The notes under the pieces: model-generated
The model's database searches: none
What the model was told of the DNA's origin: nothing
The model's input: the letters and a program-made list of their open reading frames with translations, nothing else
Part shown: positions 33,304 to 42,565 of the stretch, piece by piece
Layout: each line of letters opens with the position of its first letter
Numbering within the stretch: the stretch's first letter is position 1
Translations under genes and position numbers: made by a program
Assembly (NCBI GenBank): GCA_021732085.1
Contig: JAKFVQ010000005.1
Coordinates: 62,001-126,000 of the forward strand
DNA length: 64,000 nucleotides
Direction of reading: 5' to 3'
From: Candidatus Obscuribacterales bacterium
GTDB taxonomy: Bacteria > Cyanobacteriota > Vampirovibrionia > Obscuribacterales > Obscuribacteraceae

Positions 33304-35352
33304 TTAAATATTCAGCTCAATTGCCGAGCGACTCTTGGCTGGCAGCTCCGCGCTCTCGCCATCAGCGCTTGCAATCTTTGGCTCCGTCATGGTTTCTAGC
33401 GCAGGCAATATTAGCATGAATGTAGAACCCAGTCCGATTTCAGATTCGGCCGCAACGCGCCCGCCATGTTTTTCGGTGATATTCTTGACGATTGTCAGTC
33501 CTAGTCCCGTGCCTTTGATCGTATGGACTTTCTTTTCTACACGGAAGAAACGATCGAACACGTTTTCCAAACACTCTTCTGGAATTCCGATGCCGTTGTC
33601 TTTTATCGCCACTTTAATCTCTTTGTTCTCGACGATGTGCCTGACGCTGACCTCGACCAGACCGCCATTTGGAGTGTATTTGATGGCATTGCTGATGAGG
33701 TTGATGATGGCGCGTTCGATTGATTCTCTGTTCATCAAAACTAGTGGAATCGGATCGTCGGCTGCGAAAACCAGCTCGATGCCCTTATCCTTTGCCATCA
33801 TATTTAGTGCGCGAACTGTATACTCCGCCGCCGGACGGATATCTTGCGAAACCATCTCCAGCTCGCGATCGGCTTCTTCCAGCTTCGATAGTTCAAGAAC
33901 TTCATTGACCAGGTTCATCAAGCGATCGGCTTCGCTATCTATAATTTGCATGAATTCCTGATAGATGTCCGGTTCCAGTTTGTCACCGTGCTGACAAATT
34001 GTATCGACATAGCTTTTTATGGAAGTGATAGGCGTACGAAGCTCGTGAGATACGTTGCTGATGAACTCGTTCTTCATGCGCTCGAGTTCTGCTTGCTTGG
34101 TGATGTCGTGCATGATCATGACGGAGCCCAAGAACTCTCCTTTTAGGGAGATTGGTGCTATGTGCAAGCGGATTACGCGTTCTTGAATGTTCAACTGTTG
34201 CATGACCGGTCCGAGGCGGCCAGGCGATACGGTGTCGGTGAAAGCCTGGATGATTTGGCAAATCTGCGGTTTGTCTGGACCTTCCGTACAAAATACTAGA
34301 GGCTTTCCGATCAGCTCTTTGGCGTCCTTGTCGAAGAGTTGTGTGGCTGCTGCGTTGATGATTTGTACTTTGTTATCGCGGTCGCAGACAACAACGCCAT
34401 CGGCGATGGACATTAGCACCAGTTCTAGTTTGTTTCTTTCAGAGATGAACTTGTTGCGCTCAGCCATTAAGCTGTCGAGGTTTTGTTTGTCATACTGTTG
34501 CAAGCGCTTCGACATGTAATTGAATGCGCTGACCACCTGGTCGATTTCTCTGCCGGCGCTTTGCGATGGGATCTGGTGGCCGAATCGACCAGCGGCGATT
34601 TGGCTGGCGCCAGAGGAAAGTGATTTGAGCGGACGGTTGATCAATGAATAGTTGACCGCAAGGCACAAGGCTCCAAGGAACCAGACCAATCCGAATATGG
34701 AGAAGAGGAAGACTTTGGTCTCGCCAGGTGTTCCGAAGATCGAGAAGGATGAGCTGTCCAGTCCGACCCAGCAGACCCCTAGATTTTCGTTGTTCCTTCG
34801 CATCGGGACAACAATATTGGTTAACTCGCGAAATCCGTCCGGGCTTTCATATACGCCTGGGATTAATTTTGGTTGCTGGGACTGCGAATAGTAAGGATAT
34901 ATTCGCTCTGAACCAGCCTTCGGTTTCATAAACTGCTGGCTATCCAAAAGCACTTTGCCATCGCTGTTAACCAGTGCGATATAGGCAATTGCCGGTGTCT
35001 GTGCCATTTCCGTCAGGATGTAGTACTTAAGTCCGGATAGATTTCCTGAATTCGAAAGTGCTTCGGCTCCACCTCTGGCGAGCGCCTGCGCCAGTGCCAG
35101 TCCGAATTGGTTGACCGACCGGCTCTTGATCGACTGAGCGTGACTGACCAGGATCCAGGCTGTGAAAGTCACCAGGCTGGAGATTGAGATAAGACCGAGC
35201 AACAGCAAGCGTTTCTGGGTGGAAACGCCATTCCATAATTGTTGAATCAGTAAGATGGACTTACGGATCGGTCTAAAAATTGGATTCCTCAAGTTATCTC
35301 CTTGGAGCCGATTGGCAAGTTCTTTTCTTTGCCAGTTGGCAAGGGTGCCCAT
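33304..35352 (-). CDS. PAS/HAMP sensor histidine kinase, PhoR/WalK-like
   Basis: A 682-residue membrane kinase. Helix 1 (LLLLGLISISSLVTFTAWIL) and helix 2 (FLFSIFGLVWFLGALCLAV) bracket an extracytoplasmic sensor of about 150 residues. A HAMP linker (INRPLKSLSSGASQIAAGRF) and a coiled coil follow, then a PAS domain (SIADGVVVCDRDNKVQIINA). The dimerisation domain has the phospho-acceptor in SNVSHELRTPITSI and the ATPase domain has NLISNAIKYTPNGG, IKDNGIGIPEE and GTGLGLTIVKNI. The layout matches the PhoR and WalK/VicK kinases. No response regulator is adjacent, so its partner is elsewhere. Confidence 0.94.
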   Translation of the reverse strand: MGTLANWQRKELANRLQGDNLRNPIFRPIRKSILLIQQLWNGVSTQKRLLLLGLISISSLVTFTAWILVSHAQSIKSRSVNQFGLALAQALARGGAEALSNSGNLSGLKYYILTEMAQTPAIAYIALVNSDGKVLLDSQQFMKPKAGSERIYPYYSQSQQPKLIPGVYESPDGFRELTNIVVPMRRNNENLGVCWVGLDSSSFSIFGTPGETKVFLFSIFGLVWFLGALCLAVNYSLINRPLKSLSSGASQIAAGRFGHQIPSQSAGREIDQVVSAFNYMSKRLQQYDKQNLDSLMAERNKFISERNKLELVLMSIADGVVVCDRDNKVQIINAAATQLFDKDAKELIGKPLVFCTEGPDKPQICQIIQAFTDTVSPGRLGPVMQQLNIQERVIRLHIAPISLKGEFLGSVMIMHDITKQAELERMKNEFISNVSHELRTPITSIKSYVDTICQHGDKLEPDIYQEFMQIIDSEADRLMNLVNEVLELSKLEEADRELEMVSQDIRPAAEYTVRALNMMAKDKGIELVFAADDPIPLVLMNRESIERAIINLISNAIKYTPNGGLVEVSVRHIVENKEIKVAIKDNGIGIPEECLENVFDRFFRVEKKVHTIKGTGLGLTIVKNITEKHGGRVAAESEIGLGSTFMLILPALETMTEPKIASADGESAELPAKSRSAIELNI

Positions 35353-35481
35353 AGACCAATTTTAACCTAGCTGATTTAATTTATAAACTGCTCAAGGTGT
35401 CCTGAAAATGTGGATTCTACGGTTTAGTCCCAGCTTGTAAAGGGTAAAACGAAAAAAGGTTTGTTTGTTGGTGTTTTACTA

Positions 35482-36231
35482 ATGGCTAAGGTAACTTCGA
35501 AACCCGAGCTCAATCAATGTATTGAATCGGAAGACATCGTCAGGCAATACATGCCTCTGGTGCGCCAAATAGCCCGGCGTTACGGTCGCCTGGCGCCTGA
35601 TCAGGTTGATGATCTGACTCAGATTGGTTGCCTTGGCCTGCTCAAAGCTATTAAGTATTATGACGCTAATAGGCAACACAAGGCAAGCTTCAAAAGTTTT
35701 GCTTCCGTCTATATCAAGGGTGAAATTCGACACTATCTTCGCGATCACGGATCTCTTGTTCAGGTACCTCGGAAATATTCCGAAATAAACAGCAAGATTT
35801 CTCAATTGGAAGAAGTGCTTTTGCGCGAACTGGATCATCATCCGACGACAGAAGAACTGGCTGCGCGAAGCGGATATTCTCTTCAAGACGTGCGTGAAGC
35901 CCAGCAATCATGGGATCGTTGCAGACATTACGAGTCTCTTGAAGGCTCCGACGATCATGAGGGACGTGAGGAGAACCGCGCTCTGGCTGAGCTAGTTGCC
36001 GATCGAAAATATATCGATGAGCTTAGTTATTCAGAAGACCGGGAATTAATTAGTCAAGCTCTGGTATCCCTCGGCGAGCGCACCAAGAAGATTGTTGAGT
36101 TTGTCTATTTTTATGACTTAACTCAAAAAGAAACGGCAAAGCTGCTTGGTTTGTCCGAGATGGGCGTATCCAGAACCATGAAAACAGCGCTTCAGAAGCT
36201 CAAGGAGATCCTGCTAACCGAGATCTTCTGA
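35482..36231 (+). CDS. RNA polymerase sigma-70 family factor, FliA/WhiG/SigF-like
   Basis: About 249 residues from the ATG at 35482; an upstream TTG at 35461 is an alternative. Region 2 reads YMPLVRQIARRYGRLAPDQV, DDLTQIGCLGLLKAI and FASVYIKGEIRHYLRD; region 3 contains VPRKYSEINSKISQLEE; region 4 has the HTH DLTQKETAKLLGLSEMGVSR. The absence of region 1.1 and the short region 3 place it in the group 3 factors (FliA, SigF, WhiG). In cyanobacteria the SigF group controls type IV pili, and the next gene, 38 bp downstream, is a PilT-type ATPase, so a similar link is likely here. Confidence 0.94.
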   Translation: MAKVTSKPELNQCIESEDIVRQYMPLVRQIARRYGRLAPDQVDDLTQIGCLGLLKAIKYYDANRQHKASFKSFASVYIKGEIRHYLRDHGSLVQVPRKYSEINSKISQLEEVLLRELDHHPTTEELAARSGYSLQDVREAQQSWDRCRHYESLEGSDDHEGREENRALAELVADRKYIDELSYSEDRELISQALVSLGERTKKIVEFVYFYDLTQKETAKLLGLSEMGVSRTMKTALQKLKEILLTEIF

Positions 36232-36269
36232 TCCGCGAAATCATTGCGGACGGGGGATTTATTGGAATT

Positions 36270-37349
36270 ATGCAGACTGCGATATCGATTGAAGATGTTC
36301 TTGAGTTGGCCATTGAATACAAGGCCTCAGATATTCACTTGAAGGCGAATATGCCGCCTGTTTTCAGAATCGATGGCTTAATCCGATCTGTTCCGGATTT
36401 GCCGGTTCTCGATCCTGAGTCCTTGCGCCACATGATTTTCGGTTTTCTAACTCCGAGGCAGCAACAGTCTTTTGAAGAAAACTTCGAACTTGACTGCGCA
36501 TTGCTTTTTGGCGATCAAGCCCGGGTCCGGGTTAACGTCTACCTCGATATTGATGCTGTTGGATGCGCCATGCGTATCGTTCCGATTGAAGTTCCATCTA
36601 TTGAAGAGCTTGGTCTGCCACCGGTTATCGAGAAGCTGACTCGAGAGCGGCAGGGCCTGATACTAGTTACCGGGGTGACCGGTGCCGGTAAATCTACAAC
36701 GCTTGCTGCAATGATCAACGCCATCAATGAGCGCGATGGCAATCACATTTATACAATGGAAGACCCGATCGAATTTGTGCACCGTCCCAAGTGTTCGATC
36801 ATCACCCAGCGCGAAATTGGGTTCACGACCAAGAGCTTTTCTAACGCATTGAAAGCTGCTTTGCGCGCCGATCCGAACGTCTTGCTCGTTGGTGAAATGC
36901 GTGACCCCACAACTATTCAGATGGCGCTGAGAGCCGCAGAAACAGGTCACTTGGTTCTGTCCACTCTGCACACAGGTTCTGCTCCAAAAACGATTCAACG
37001 TATTCTCGGCGCCTTCGATCCCGGCGTGCAGGAAGCCATCCGTTTGCAACTGGCGAACGCATTAAAAGCCGTTGTCGCTCAGCAGCTAGTTCCAATGATG
37101 GGCGGTGGTCGTATTTGTATTCAGGAAATCATGATTTGCACAACATCAATTCAAGACGCAATCTTGAAGGGCGAGATTGATAACCTTTACGAATACATCA
37201 AGGCAAGTTCTTATGATGGCATGCAAACGATGGACGGAGCCCTCTACAACGCCTATCGAGAAGGGCTTGTGGACGCAGACACTTGCCGCCAGTTTGCGCT
37301 AAATCATGGCGAAATGGACCGCATCCTGCGCGGTGCGATGACCCGCTAA
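36270..37349 (+). CDS. pilT: Type IV pilus retraction ATPase, PilT family
   Basis: A 359-residue hexameric motor that depolymerises pilin and drives twitching motility. Seen motifs: SDIHLKANMPPVFRIDG (N-terminal domain), Walker A GVTGAGKSTT, the Asp box MEDPIEF, Walker B NVLLVGEMRD, and the His box HLVLSTLHTGSA. Length is typical. It follows the sigma factor gene by 38 bp and is probably in its operon. No pilin or PilB gene is nearby. The assignment to PilT rather than PilU rests on overall pattern and is slightly less certain. Confidence 0.93.
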   Translation: MQTAISIEDVLELAIEYKASDIHLKANMPPVFRIDGLIRSVPDLPVLDPESLRHMIFGFLTPRQQQSFEENFELDCALLFGDQARVRVNVYLDIDAVGCAMRIVPIEVPSIEELGLPPVIEKLTRERQGLILVTGVTGAGKSTTLAAMINAINERDGNHIYTMEDPIEFVHRPKCSIITQREIGFTTKSFSNALKAALRADPNVLLVGEMRDPTTIQMALRAAETGHLVLSTLHTGSAPKTIQRILGAFDPGVQEAIRLQLANALKAVVAQQLVPMMGGGRICIQEIMICTTSIQDAILKGEIDNLYEYIKASSYDGMQTMDGALYNAYREGLVDADTCRQFALNHGEMDRILRGAMTR

Positions 37350-37385
37350 ATCGTTCAATATGGTCGACTTTGCTGTGTGCCTGCA

Positions 37386-37625
37386 CTAACGAGCGGGCGA
37401 TGTTTCTTCGCCTGGTGTCGTAGATGGTGCCACTGAGTCGCCTGCTGCCGAAGTGCTCGGTGTGACTCCTGCTGGCGCTGATTGCGTCTGGGAACTGTGG
37501 TCTCCGCCATTATTCATGCTGAAAAAGAAGAACACCATTCCTATGCTGAGTAGAACTGCTGCGATTAGGAATAGTCCATTTACGAAATCGTTTTGATGCT
37601 TTATCTCTCTGCCGGCTGTAGCCAT
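37386..37625 (-). CDS. Small membrane protein with Ser/Thr/Pro tail
   Basis: A 79-residue protein with AGGAG eight bases before the ATG. One hydrophobic helix (GLFLIAAVLLSIGMVFFFF) precedes a low-complexity Ser/Thr/Pro-rich tail that would be extracytoplasmic. It lies 99 bp before the stop of the kinase gene on the same strand. Function unknown. Confidence 0.68.
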   Translation of the reverse strand: MATAGREIKHQNDFVNGLFLIAAVLLSIGMVFFFFSMNNGGDHSSQTQSAPAGVTPSTSAAGDSVAPSTTPGEETSPAR

Positions 37626-37724
37626 AATCTTGTCTCCTTATCATCCTTATTTACATACGTAAGTTCGGCGGCAGAAGATTTGAATTGTTCCTAGGTGAGC
37701 TCATCACGGCTTTAAAGCTAGAAA

Positions 37725-40262
37725 TTATTGCTTCTCTAACTCGGCGGCTTTCTGTTTTAGTTTTGCGACCAGGTCGGGTCTCTTTAAGAGTGTTTCGTAG
37801 AGCTCAATTTCTTGAAGCAGCATGAGCTTGTATTCAGCAAGCACAAGCTGATTCGACTTGTTTTTCTCTGCCAGTTCCGTACCTTCCTTATAATAAGTTT
37901 CGGAGAGCTGGGCATTTTTTAGTTTCTTTGTGTCGTGAGCCATTGATCTCAATGAGCGTACAGAAAATTCGATCGGTATATGTTTGTTCGCCGGAAGAGC
38001 TAGCGCGCTTAGGACGGCTTTGTGCCGGGGAAGCGCATCTGAATACCTGAGCTTGTGGTCCAGGAGATCCGCGATGGAATATTTGAGAATTAAACTGTTG
38101 ATTTCGGTTGGCACGTAATACCTCTGATCGATCAGCATAGCTTGCTCAAGTATTTCGTTCGACTCTTTTTCATTCTTGCTCGCTAGAACATTATATTTAG
38201 CAAGAATGCATAATGCCTTCCCGCGCGCCCATTGTGCCTGTGCATTGTCGATGTCCGGCAGCTCGCTCAAGTATATTTTCATTAGGTTTGTGCCCTTGTC
38301 AAACTGCCCTTGAAGTAAGTAACAATCAGATAGAGTTTGTACCGCAGTTTCTCGCGGTCCGGATAATTGCGGCACATTGGAGGAGAGCTTGATGAAGCTC
38401 TCCAGCATGGACGAGGCTTCGCGATATGACCCTTTGATGGCAATCGTCTGCGCTATTCCTACAAACTGGATCGCAATATCTTTATTGCTGAGGAAATTGT
38501 GTGTGTGATTGAGTTCCAAAATTTGGTTGGCGATATTGGCGGCGCTTTTAATATCGCCAGAGGCAGCGTAAATTCTTGCCAAGTCAATGAGATCATTTGC
38601 AAGCTGTTCGGCGGTGAATGCAGATTCGCCAGGTGAATCGAGCCTTGACAAGAGATGCCTCGCTTCCTCTATTCCAGCGTTTGTATATTTTTGAGCTTTT
38701 GATCTGTCTCGATGCATTGCGAAAATATTTGCCAGCAAGAAGTTGGTTCTGATTGCTGTGTCTGAATCAAGTACGTCATGTTGTTCGAGAATTGCTTGCG
38801 AGATTTCTTTTGCTTCTCCATATTGCCCAGCTCTGAAAAGCTCATAGGCAAGTGCGCATTTCAAGTAAAGGCTATGCTGCTTGGTGAACGCAAAGCCAAT
38901 AGCCATTCTTCTATACTTGATTGCTGCTTCTAGTTCGTTTGTTGATTCCAAGGCGTCCGATAGCCGGTCAATGGCGTCAACAAAATGTCTCTTATCTGAT
39001 GGCTTTTCTTTCTCCATGAGAAGAAATGCCTTCTTTGCGCTTGCCAGTGCGTCTTGCTTGAGCCCCTGCCTTTGCTGAACACGCGATAGCTGCACGCATA
39101 CCAGCGCTGTTCGTTCAGAGTTGTTGGGAAGTTTTTCGCAGATGCTCAAGGCGTTCTTAAATGCTTTTGCTGCTTCATCGAGCTTGTCATCATGCTTTGC
39201 CAATTTTTCACCCTGAGCAATATATCGGGTCGCAGTCAACGCTGTCGAAGAATGCTGGATTCTGGCCGTTTCCAGATTGTTTTCTGAATGTCGCTTCGTC
39301 AGAATGGCGAAAGCGAATACACAGGCCGTCAGAACAGCACAACTAATTGCGATTATTAGAAATTTTGGACGCGCTGTTGCTTTGCTTACTGTTATATTCA
39401 GTGGCAGACCTTGTTGAACCAGCGTTAAATCGGCTGCCATGTCGGTCATAGCCTGGTAGCGGTTCGCAGGATCTTTCTGGAGTCCTTTCCAAACGATCTT
39501 GTTTAGCTCTGGATCGTTAGCCAATTCGGGAATCGATTCATTGATGTGCATATGAATTGACGCGATCGGATTTTCCGCTACAAATGGGGGGTGTCCCGTC
39601 AGCATTTCGAAAAGAATGCAGGCAAGGCTATAGATATCGGATCGCTCGTCGGATTTTTTTCCATTGCATTGTTCAGGGCTCATGTAGCTTGAGCTGCCTA
39701 TTAAGAGCCCGGTTGCGGTCAAGGTTTCAAGCTCGCTTCCATGCTTGCTTTGTGGAAGAAATTTCGCTAATCCAAAATCACAGACCTTTACCTTTTCGTC
39801 TGTGCCGAATCTGGTAAGGAAAATATTCTCAGGCTTTAGGTCGCGGTGAATTACTCCCTGCGTATGCGCATAACTGAGTGCCGAACAGATTTGTTGAGTG
39901 ATAGCAATTGCTTTTTCCTGATTGAGTTTTTCCTGTTGCGACAACTCCGTTCGCAATGAGTGCCCTTGCAAATACTCCATCGCGATGTAGGGGATTCGAG
40001 ATTGCCATACGCCGAATTGATAGATAGTCGGAATGTTGGCGTGCTGGAAAGCCGCCATGGCTAGTCCTTCTCGGCGGAACCGTTCAATGTTTTCCTGATC
40101 TTCAGTTGCCGCGATATGCAAAAGTTTTAGCGCGACAGGCCGCTCCATTCCAATTTGCTTCGCTTTATAAACACTGCCGTAGCCACCGCTTCCGAGAAGC
40201 TCTAAGACTTCGTATTTGGCATCGACTATAGTGCCGCTTGTTAGGAGCAGGCTCTGGCTCAT
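37725..40262 (-). CDS. Ser/Thr protein kinase, PknB-like, with large TPR domain
   Basis: 845 residues. The kinase domain (about 1-285) shows LGSGGYGSVYKA, the lysine in VALKLLHIA, HRDLKPENIFL, CDFGLAKF and SSYMSPEQCNGK. One hydrophobic helix (FLIIAISCAVLTACVFAFAI, about residues 305-325) anchors it, and about 500 residues of TPR-like helices follow on the far side of the membrane. It shares this plan with the kinase at 615-2726, and the two are paralogues. The TPR part probably senses or binds a ligand. The preceding Shine-Dalgarno is weak. Confidence 0.93.
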   Translation of the reverse strand: MSQSLLLTSGTIVDAKYEVLELLGSGGYGSVYKAKQIGMERPVALKLLHIAATEDQENIERFRREGLAMAAFQHANIPTIYQFGVWQSRIPYIAMEYLQGHSLRTELSQQEKLNQEKAIAITQQICSALSYAHTQGVIHRDLKPENIFLTRFGTDEKVKVCDFGLAKFLPQSKHGSELETLTATGLLIGSSSYMSPEQCNGKKSDERSDIYSLACILFEMLTGHPPFVAENPIASIHMHINESIPELANDPELNKIVWKGLQKDPANRYQAMTDMAADLTLVQQGLPLNITVSKATARPKFLIIAISCAVLTACVFAFAILTKRHSENNLETARIQHSSTALTATRYIAQGEKLAKHDDKLDEAAKAFKNALSICEKLPNNSERTALVCVQLSRVQQRQGLKQDALASAKKAFLLMEKEKPSDKRHFVDAIDRLSDALESTNELEAAIKYRRMAIGFAFTKQHSLYLKCALAYELFRAGQYGEAKEISQAILEQHDVLDSDTAIRTNFLLANIFAMHRDRSKAQKYTNAGIEEARHLLSRLDSPGESAFTAEQLANDLIDLARIYAASGDIKSAANIANQILELNHTHNFLSNKDIAIQFVGIAQTIAIKGSYREASSMLESFIKLSSNVPQLSGPRETAVQTLSDCYLLQGQFDKGTNLMKIYLSELPDIDNAQAQWARGKALCILAKYNVLASKNEKESNEILEQAMLIDQRYYVPTEINSLILKYSIADLLDHKLRYSDALPRHKAVLSALALPANKHIPIEFSVRSLRSMAHDTKKLKNAQLSETYYKEGTELAEKNKSNQLVLAEYKLMLLQEIELYETLLKRPDLVAKLKQKAAELEKQ

Positions 40263-40559
40263 TATCTTGACCGGTGATCACGCTTCCATCTACGTGCTGA
40301 TTGCAATGTTCCCAGCGGCATATTGCTTTGCGTAGTTTCGAGGGAGAGTGTGAGCACTATTGACCCAGGTTTATAGAGGTCCGATATATTGGCAACATTA
40401 ATTCTGCCTGGCAACCTGGATGTCAAGGGTTGAAACGCCTTTAAGGTCTGCTATGATTCACGCCGAACTGCGGATGAGATCCGCTACATATATCCGGAAA
40501 TTGGGTCCAATCCTATACTTCCGGAAAACTGGAAAAGGTTCTATGGAGTTGGCTTTATC

Positions 40560-40814
40560 ATGCTTAAAGCATTTATGGAGGTCGCCGTTCCGCTCGAGAA
40601 ATTGGATAGCCAGTTCAAGGCTATCTTGCGAGCAAAACTCAGCGAGTTCATGGTGGTAGATGAACTCAATGACGACGACAACGACCTTCCATGCGACGAT
40701 ACTTACCAGCTTTCAGTAGGCACATTACCATCCGGTAGAAAGGTCTACTGCGCTCGTAAGGCAAACCCCGCTCGCAACCGAAAGCACCACATTCGCAGCT
40801 TACTCATTCGCTAA
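40560..40814 (+). CDS. Small hypothetical protein
   Basis: An 84-residue protein starting MLKAFMEVAV, with a GGAG about 11 bases before the ATG. It has an acidic middle (VDELNDDDNDLPCDDTY) and a basic end (KANPARNRKHHIRSLLIR). No family recognised. The 297 bp before it show nothing but a likely promoter. Confidence 0.55.
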   Translation: MLKAFMEVAVPLEKLDSQFKAILRAKLSEFMVVDELNDDDNDLPCDDTYQLSVGTLPSGRKVYCARKANPARNRKHHIRSLLIR

Positions 40815-41153
40815 GTCTTCAATTTACTAAAACTAGAGCTTTGCAGCTTCTTACCTTGTCCTTCGGGGCGCTCTTTTGTCAGCATGGTGAGGCTGATCGT
40901 TCGAATCTTCTCGTTCTTGACGGGTTGATTGCGCAAGTGCTCCTTGGCGTTCTGCGCGTTCCGCCTCTGATGAACGGAGGTTCGTCAGGGTCGAGGTTTG
41001 AGTCCACGTCCAATGACGCGTTGGCTGCGCCGTGAAGCTTGGTGGCTTCGCTTCTGGATATTACGCACTGACTGCCGATGTTCAGTATCTTCGAGCCTGC
41101 TCTGTAATATAATGAATATGCTTTCGTTCTAAAGAGGACGAAGGTCGCGTTTT
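40815..41153. other. 339-bp gap before tRNA-Pro
   Basis: No gene seen. A TATAAT box at 41108-41113 fits a -10 element for the tRNA gene that starts 40 bases later; no consensus -35 is at the right distance. Confidence 0.5.
41108..41113 (+). promoter_or_regulatory. Probable -10 box of tRNA-Pro
   Basis: A perfect TATAAT about 46 bases upstream of the mature tRNA 5' end. The -35 position has no clear TTGACA. Confidence 0.5.
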
Positions 41154-41226
41154 CGGGACGTGGCGCAGGGGTAGCGCGCACCTTTGGGGTGGGTGAGGCC
41201 GGAGGTTCGAATCCTCTCGTCCCGAT
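41154..41226 (+). tRNA. tRNA-Pro (anticodon GGG)
   Basis: A full cloverleaf can be drawn: acceptor CGGGACG pairs with CGTCCCG; D arm GCGC...GCGC; anticodon stem CACCT/GGGTG around the loop TTGGGGT, so the anticodon is GGG; T arm GGAGG-TTCGAAT-CCTCT. The discriminator base is A and CCA is not encoded. The D loop is short. The anticodon reads the codons CCC and CCU. Confidence 0.93.
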
Positions 41227-41266
41227 ATCTTATAGATAGATGGTGTTTTTGCAGAAGAAGGTTGCC

Positions 41267-41299
41267 ACTTAGCCTTCTGATTAAGCGGATAGGCTAAGT
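41267..41299 (-). terminator. Inverted repeat after the RiPP-like gene
   Basis: Arms ACTTAGCCT and AGGCTAAGT (9 bp) around a 15-base loop, beginning eight bases past the stop of the minus-strand peptide gene. There is no strong T-run, so termination is only possible. Confidence 0.45.
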
Positions 41300-41306
41300 A
41301 GCAGCA

Positions 41307-41483
41307 TCATCCACACTTATCCGTTTTGGTAGTTGGGCAGCAGAAAGTCTGCGTGCAGATTTTCGTTAGTCCTTCCCCACCCAGATGTGAATCAAGCTGT
41401 TTGGTATTTATAAGGCTGCGTTTCTTCGGCAGAGGTTTGCGTTGTGCTTTCTTTGTTTGATTCAGGTTATCGATGTTATTCAT
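41307..41483 (-). CDS. Cys-rich small peptide, RiPP-precursor-like
   Basis: A 58-residue peptide with GAGG eight bases before its ATG. It begins with a polar Asn/Lys-rich stretch (MNNIDNLNQTKKAQRKPLPK), reaches a Gly-Gly site (DSHLGGEG), and ends in a short core rich in Cys and Thr (ICTQTFCCPTTKTDKCG). A leader, a double-glycine cleavage site and a Ser/Thr/Cys core are the plan of lanthipeptide-like RiPP precursors, and the core resembles Bacteroidota class I examples from memory. No LanB/C/M, radical SAM or peptidase-transporter gene is in the window, so it would depend on enzymes encoded elsewhere. The longer frame to 41597 runs into the next gene's end and has no Shine-Dalgarno. A small zinc- or metal-binding peptide is an alternative. 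Confidence 0.62.
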   Translation of the reverse strand: MNNIDNLNQTKKAQRKPLPKKRSLINTKQLDSHLGGEGLTKICTQTFCCPTTKTDKCG

Positions 41484-41598
41484 ATTGCTTCCTCTCTTTG
41501 TTGAATTTTGATTTTGAATGCTCTGAGAGTAAGCATGTATTGTGAGGAAGTCGTAGAGAGAAAATTTTGCAGGTATTTGTCCACACCCCAGGCACAAC

Positions 41599-42387
41599 TT
41601 ATGGCGGGGGCGTGAGAATGGTTATCTGAGGCGGATTGGATTTGTCGATTACAACATTGAAGTATTGGCTATCCACCTGAGTGGAATTCGCCGTTGTTGT
41701 CCAAACGTATTTTCCCGCTTTGTATCCAGTAAATTTCGGAGAAAAGTCTCTTGGAAAATACACTGGATCTGAATCCGTCGACCCACTTGGATTGCTGCTG
41801 CGTACTGCTGAATAGACAGATTTATCGGGGGCTGTAAATTTGAACGTGGCGGTGAACTTAGGTCCCGTTTGAAACTTGTCTCGGCAGGTCATTTGCCCCA
41901 TCGAGATATAAGGCTGGGAGACAGTCCAGCCGCTGAGCTTCGATGCAGGCAGCGGGAAAAATTTCAAGCTCTTCCTCTGGTCTTCTTTGCCGTAAGAGAA
42001 TTTGTCTTCTTCCTCAAACTTACCGGCAGTAACTGGTTGTCCGTCGAGAAAGATTTCGTAGCTGAACGCTTTTGTTTTGTACATTCTGTCGGCGTTGAAG
42101 TTAAGGAAGCATCCACGAGTTCGTATTCCCATGGTGTCTGGGAACTGGATTCGCCAATCGTCTTTTTCGCCCACCATTTCAAGTTGATGTTTGCTGCCGT
42201 CGGGTTTTGTGACAACCAGCTTCGCTATGTGTTTACCTACGTTTTTTTCGCCGGTGGCTTTGAGCTCCCATTCAATGCACGGGGAAATCCAAGATGTTTG
42301 CCAGGTAACCTTCTTGTCTTTTGCGTCCGCTCCTGAGATTAGGGCTAGTGCCATTGCCAGAGAAAGCGCTGTACATTGGAGTTTCAT
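41599..42387 (-). CDS. Exported hypothetical protein
   Basis: About 262 residues from the ATG at 42387, just inside a second ATG at 42393; AAAGG lies upstream. A signal peptide (MKLQCTALSLAMALALISGA) is followed by a beta-rich mature chain with four Cys and Ig-like or beta-sandwich character (AGKYVWTTTANSTQ, SPKFTGYKAG). No catalytic motif is seen and the family is unknown. The RiPP-like gene starts 116 bp past its stop on the same strand; cotranscription is possible. Confidence 0.75.
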   Translation of the reverse strand: MKLQCTALSLAMALALISGADAKDKKVTWQTSWISPCIEWELKATGEKNVGKHIAKLVVTKPDGSKHQLEMVGEKDDWRIQFPDTMGIRTRGCFLNFNADRMYKTKAFSYEIFLDGQPVTAGKFEEEDKFSYGKEDQRKSLKFFPLPASKLSGWTVSQPYISMGQMTCRDKFQTGPKFTATFKFTAPDKSVYSAVRSSNPSGSTDSDPVYFPRDFSPKFTGYKAGKYVWTTTANSTQVDSQYFNVVIDKSNPPQITILTPPP

Positions 42388-42565
42388 CAACATGTCCTTT
42401 TCGATTCAGAAGAGAAGCGTCCGAAGCCAAGACTGTCACAGACTTGCAGAATAATTATGCCTTAAAAGCGAGCCTGAAGAATCATCCTGTCTGTCAGGTT
42501 TTTATTGGATTGCAGACTTATTGTGTCGTGCCGCACGCTCTGTTGGCTAAGGAGAACCACTTATC

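Noticed and set aside
33335..33961. Plus-strand 208-residue ORF over the PhoR-like kinase
   Set aside because: Antisense shadow of the kinase ATPase domain with Ser-rich, unlikely composition.
41599..42387. RiPP modification enzyme next to the peptide gene
   Set aside because: The neighbour is an exported beta-rich protein with no LanB/LanM/YcaO/radical SAM motifs.
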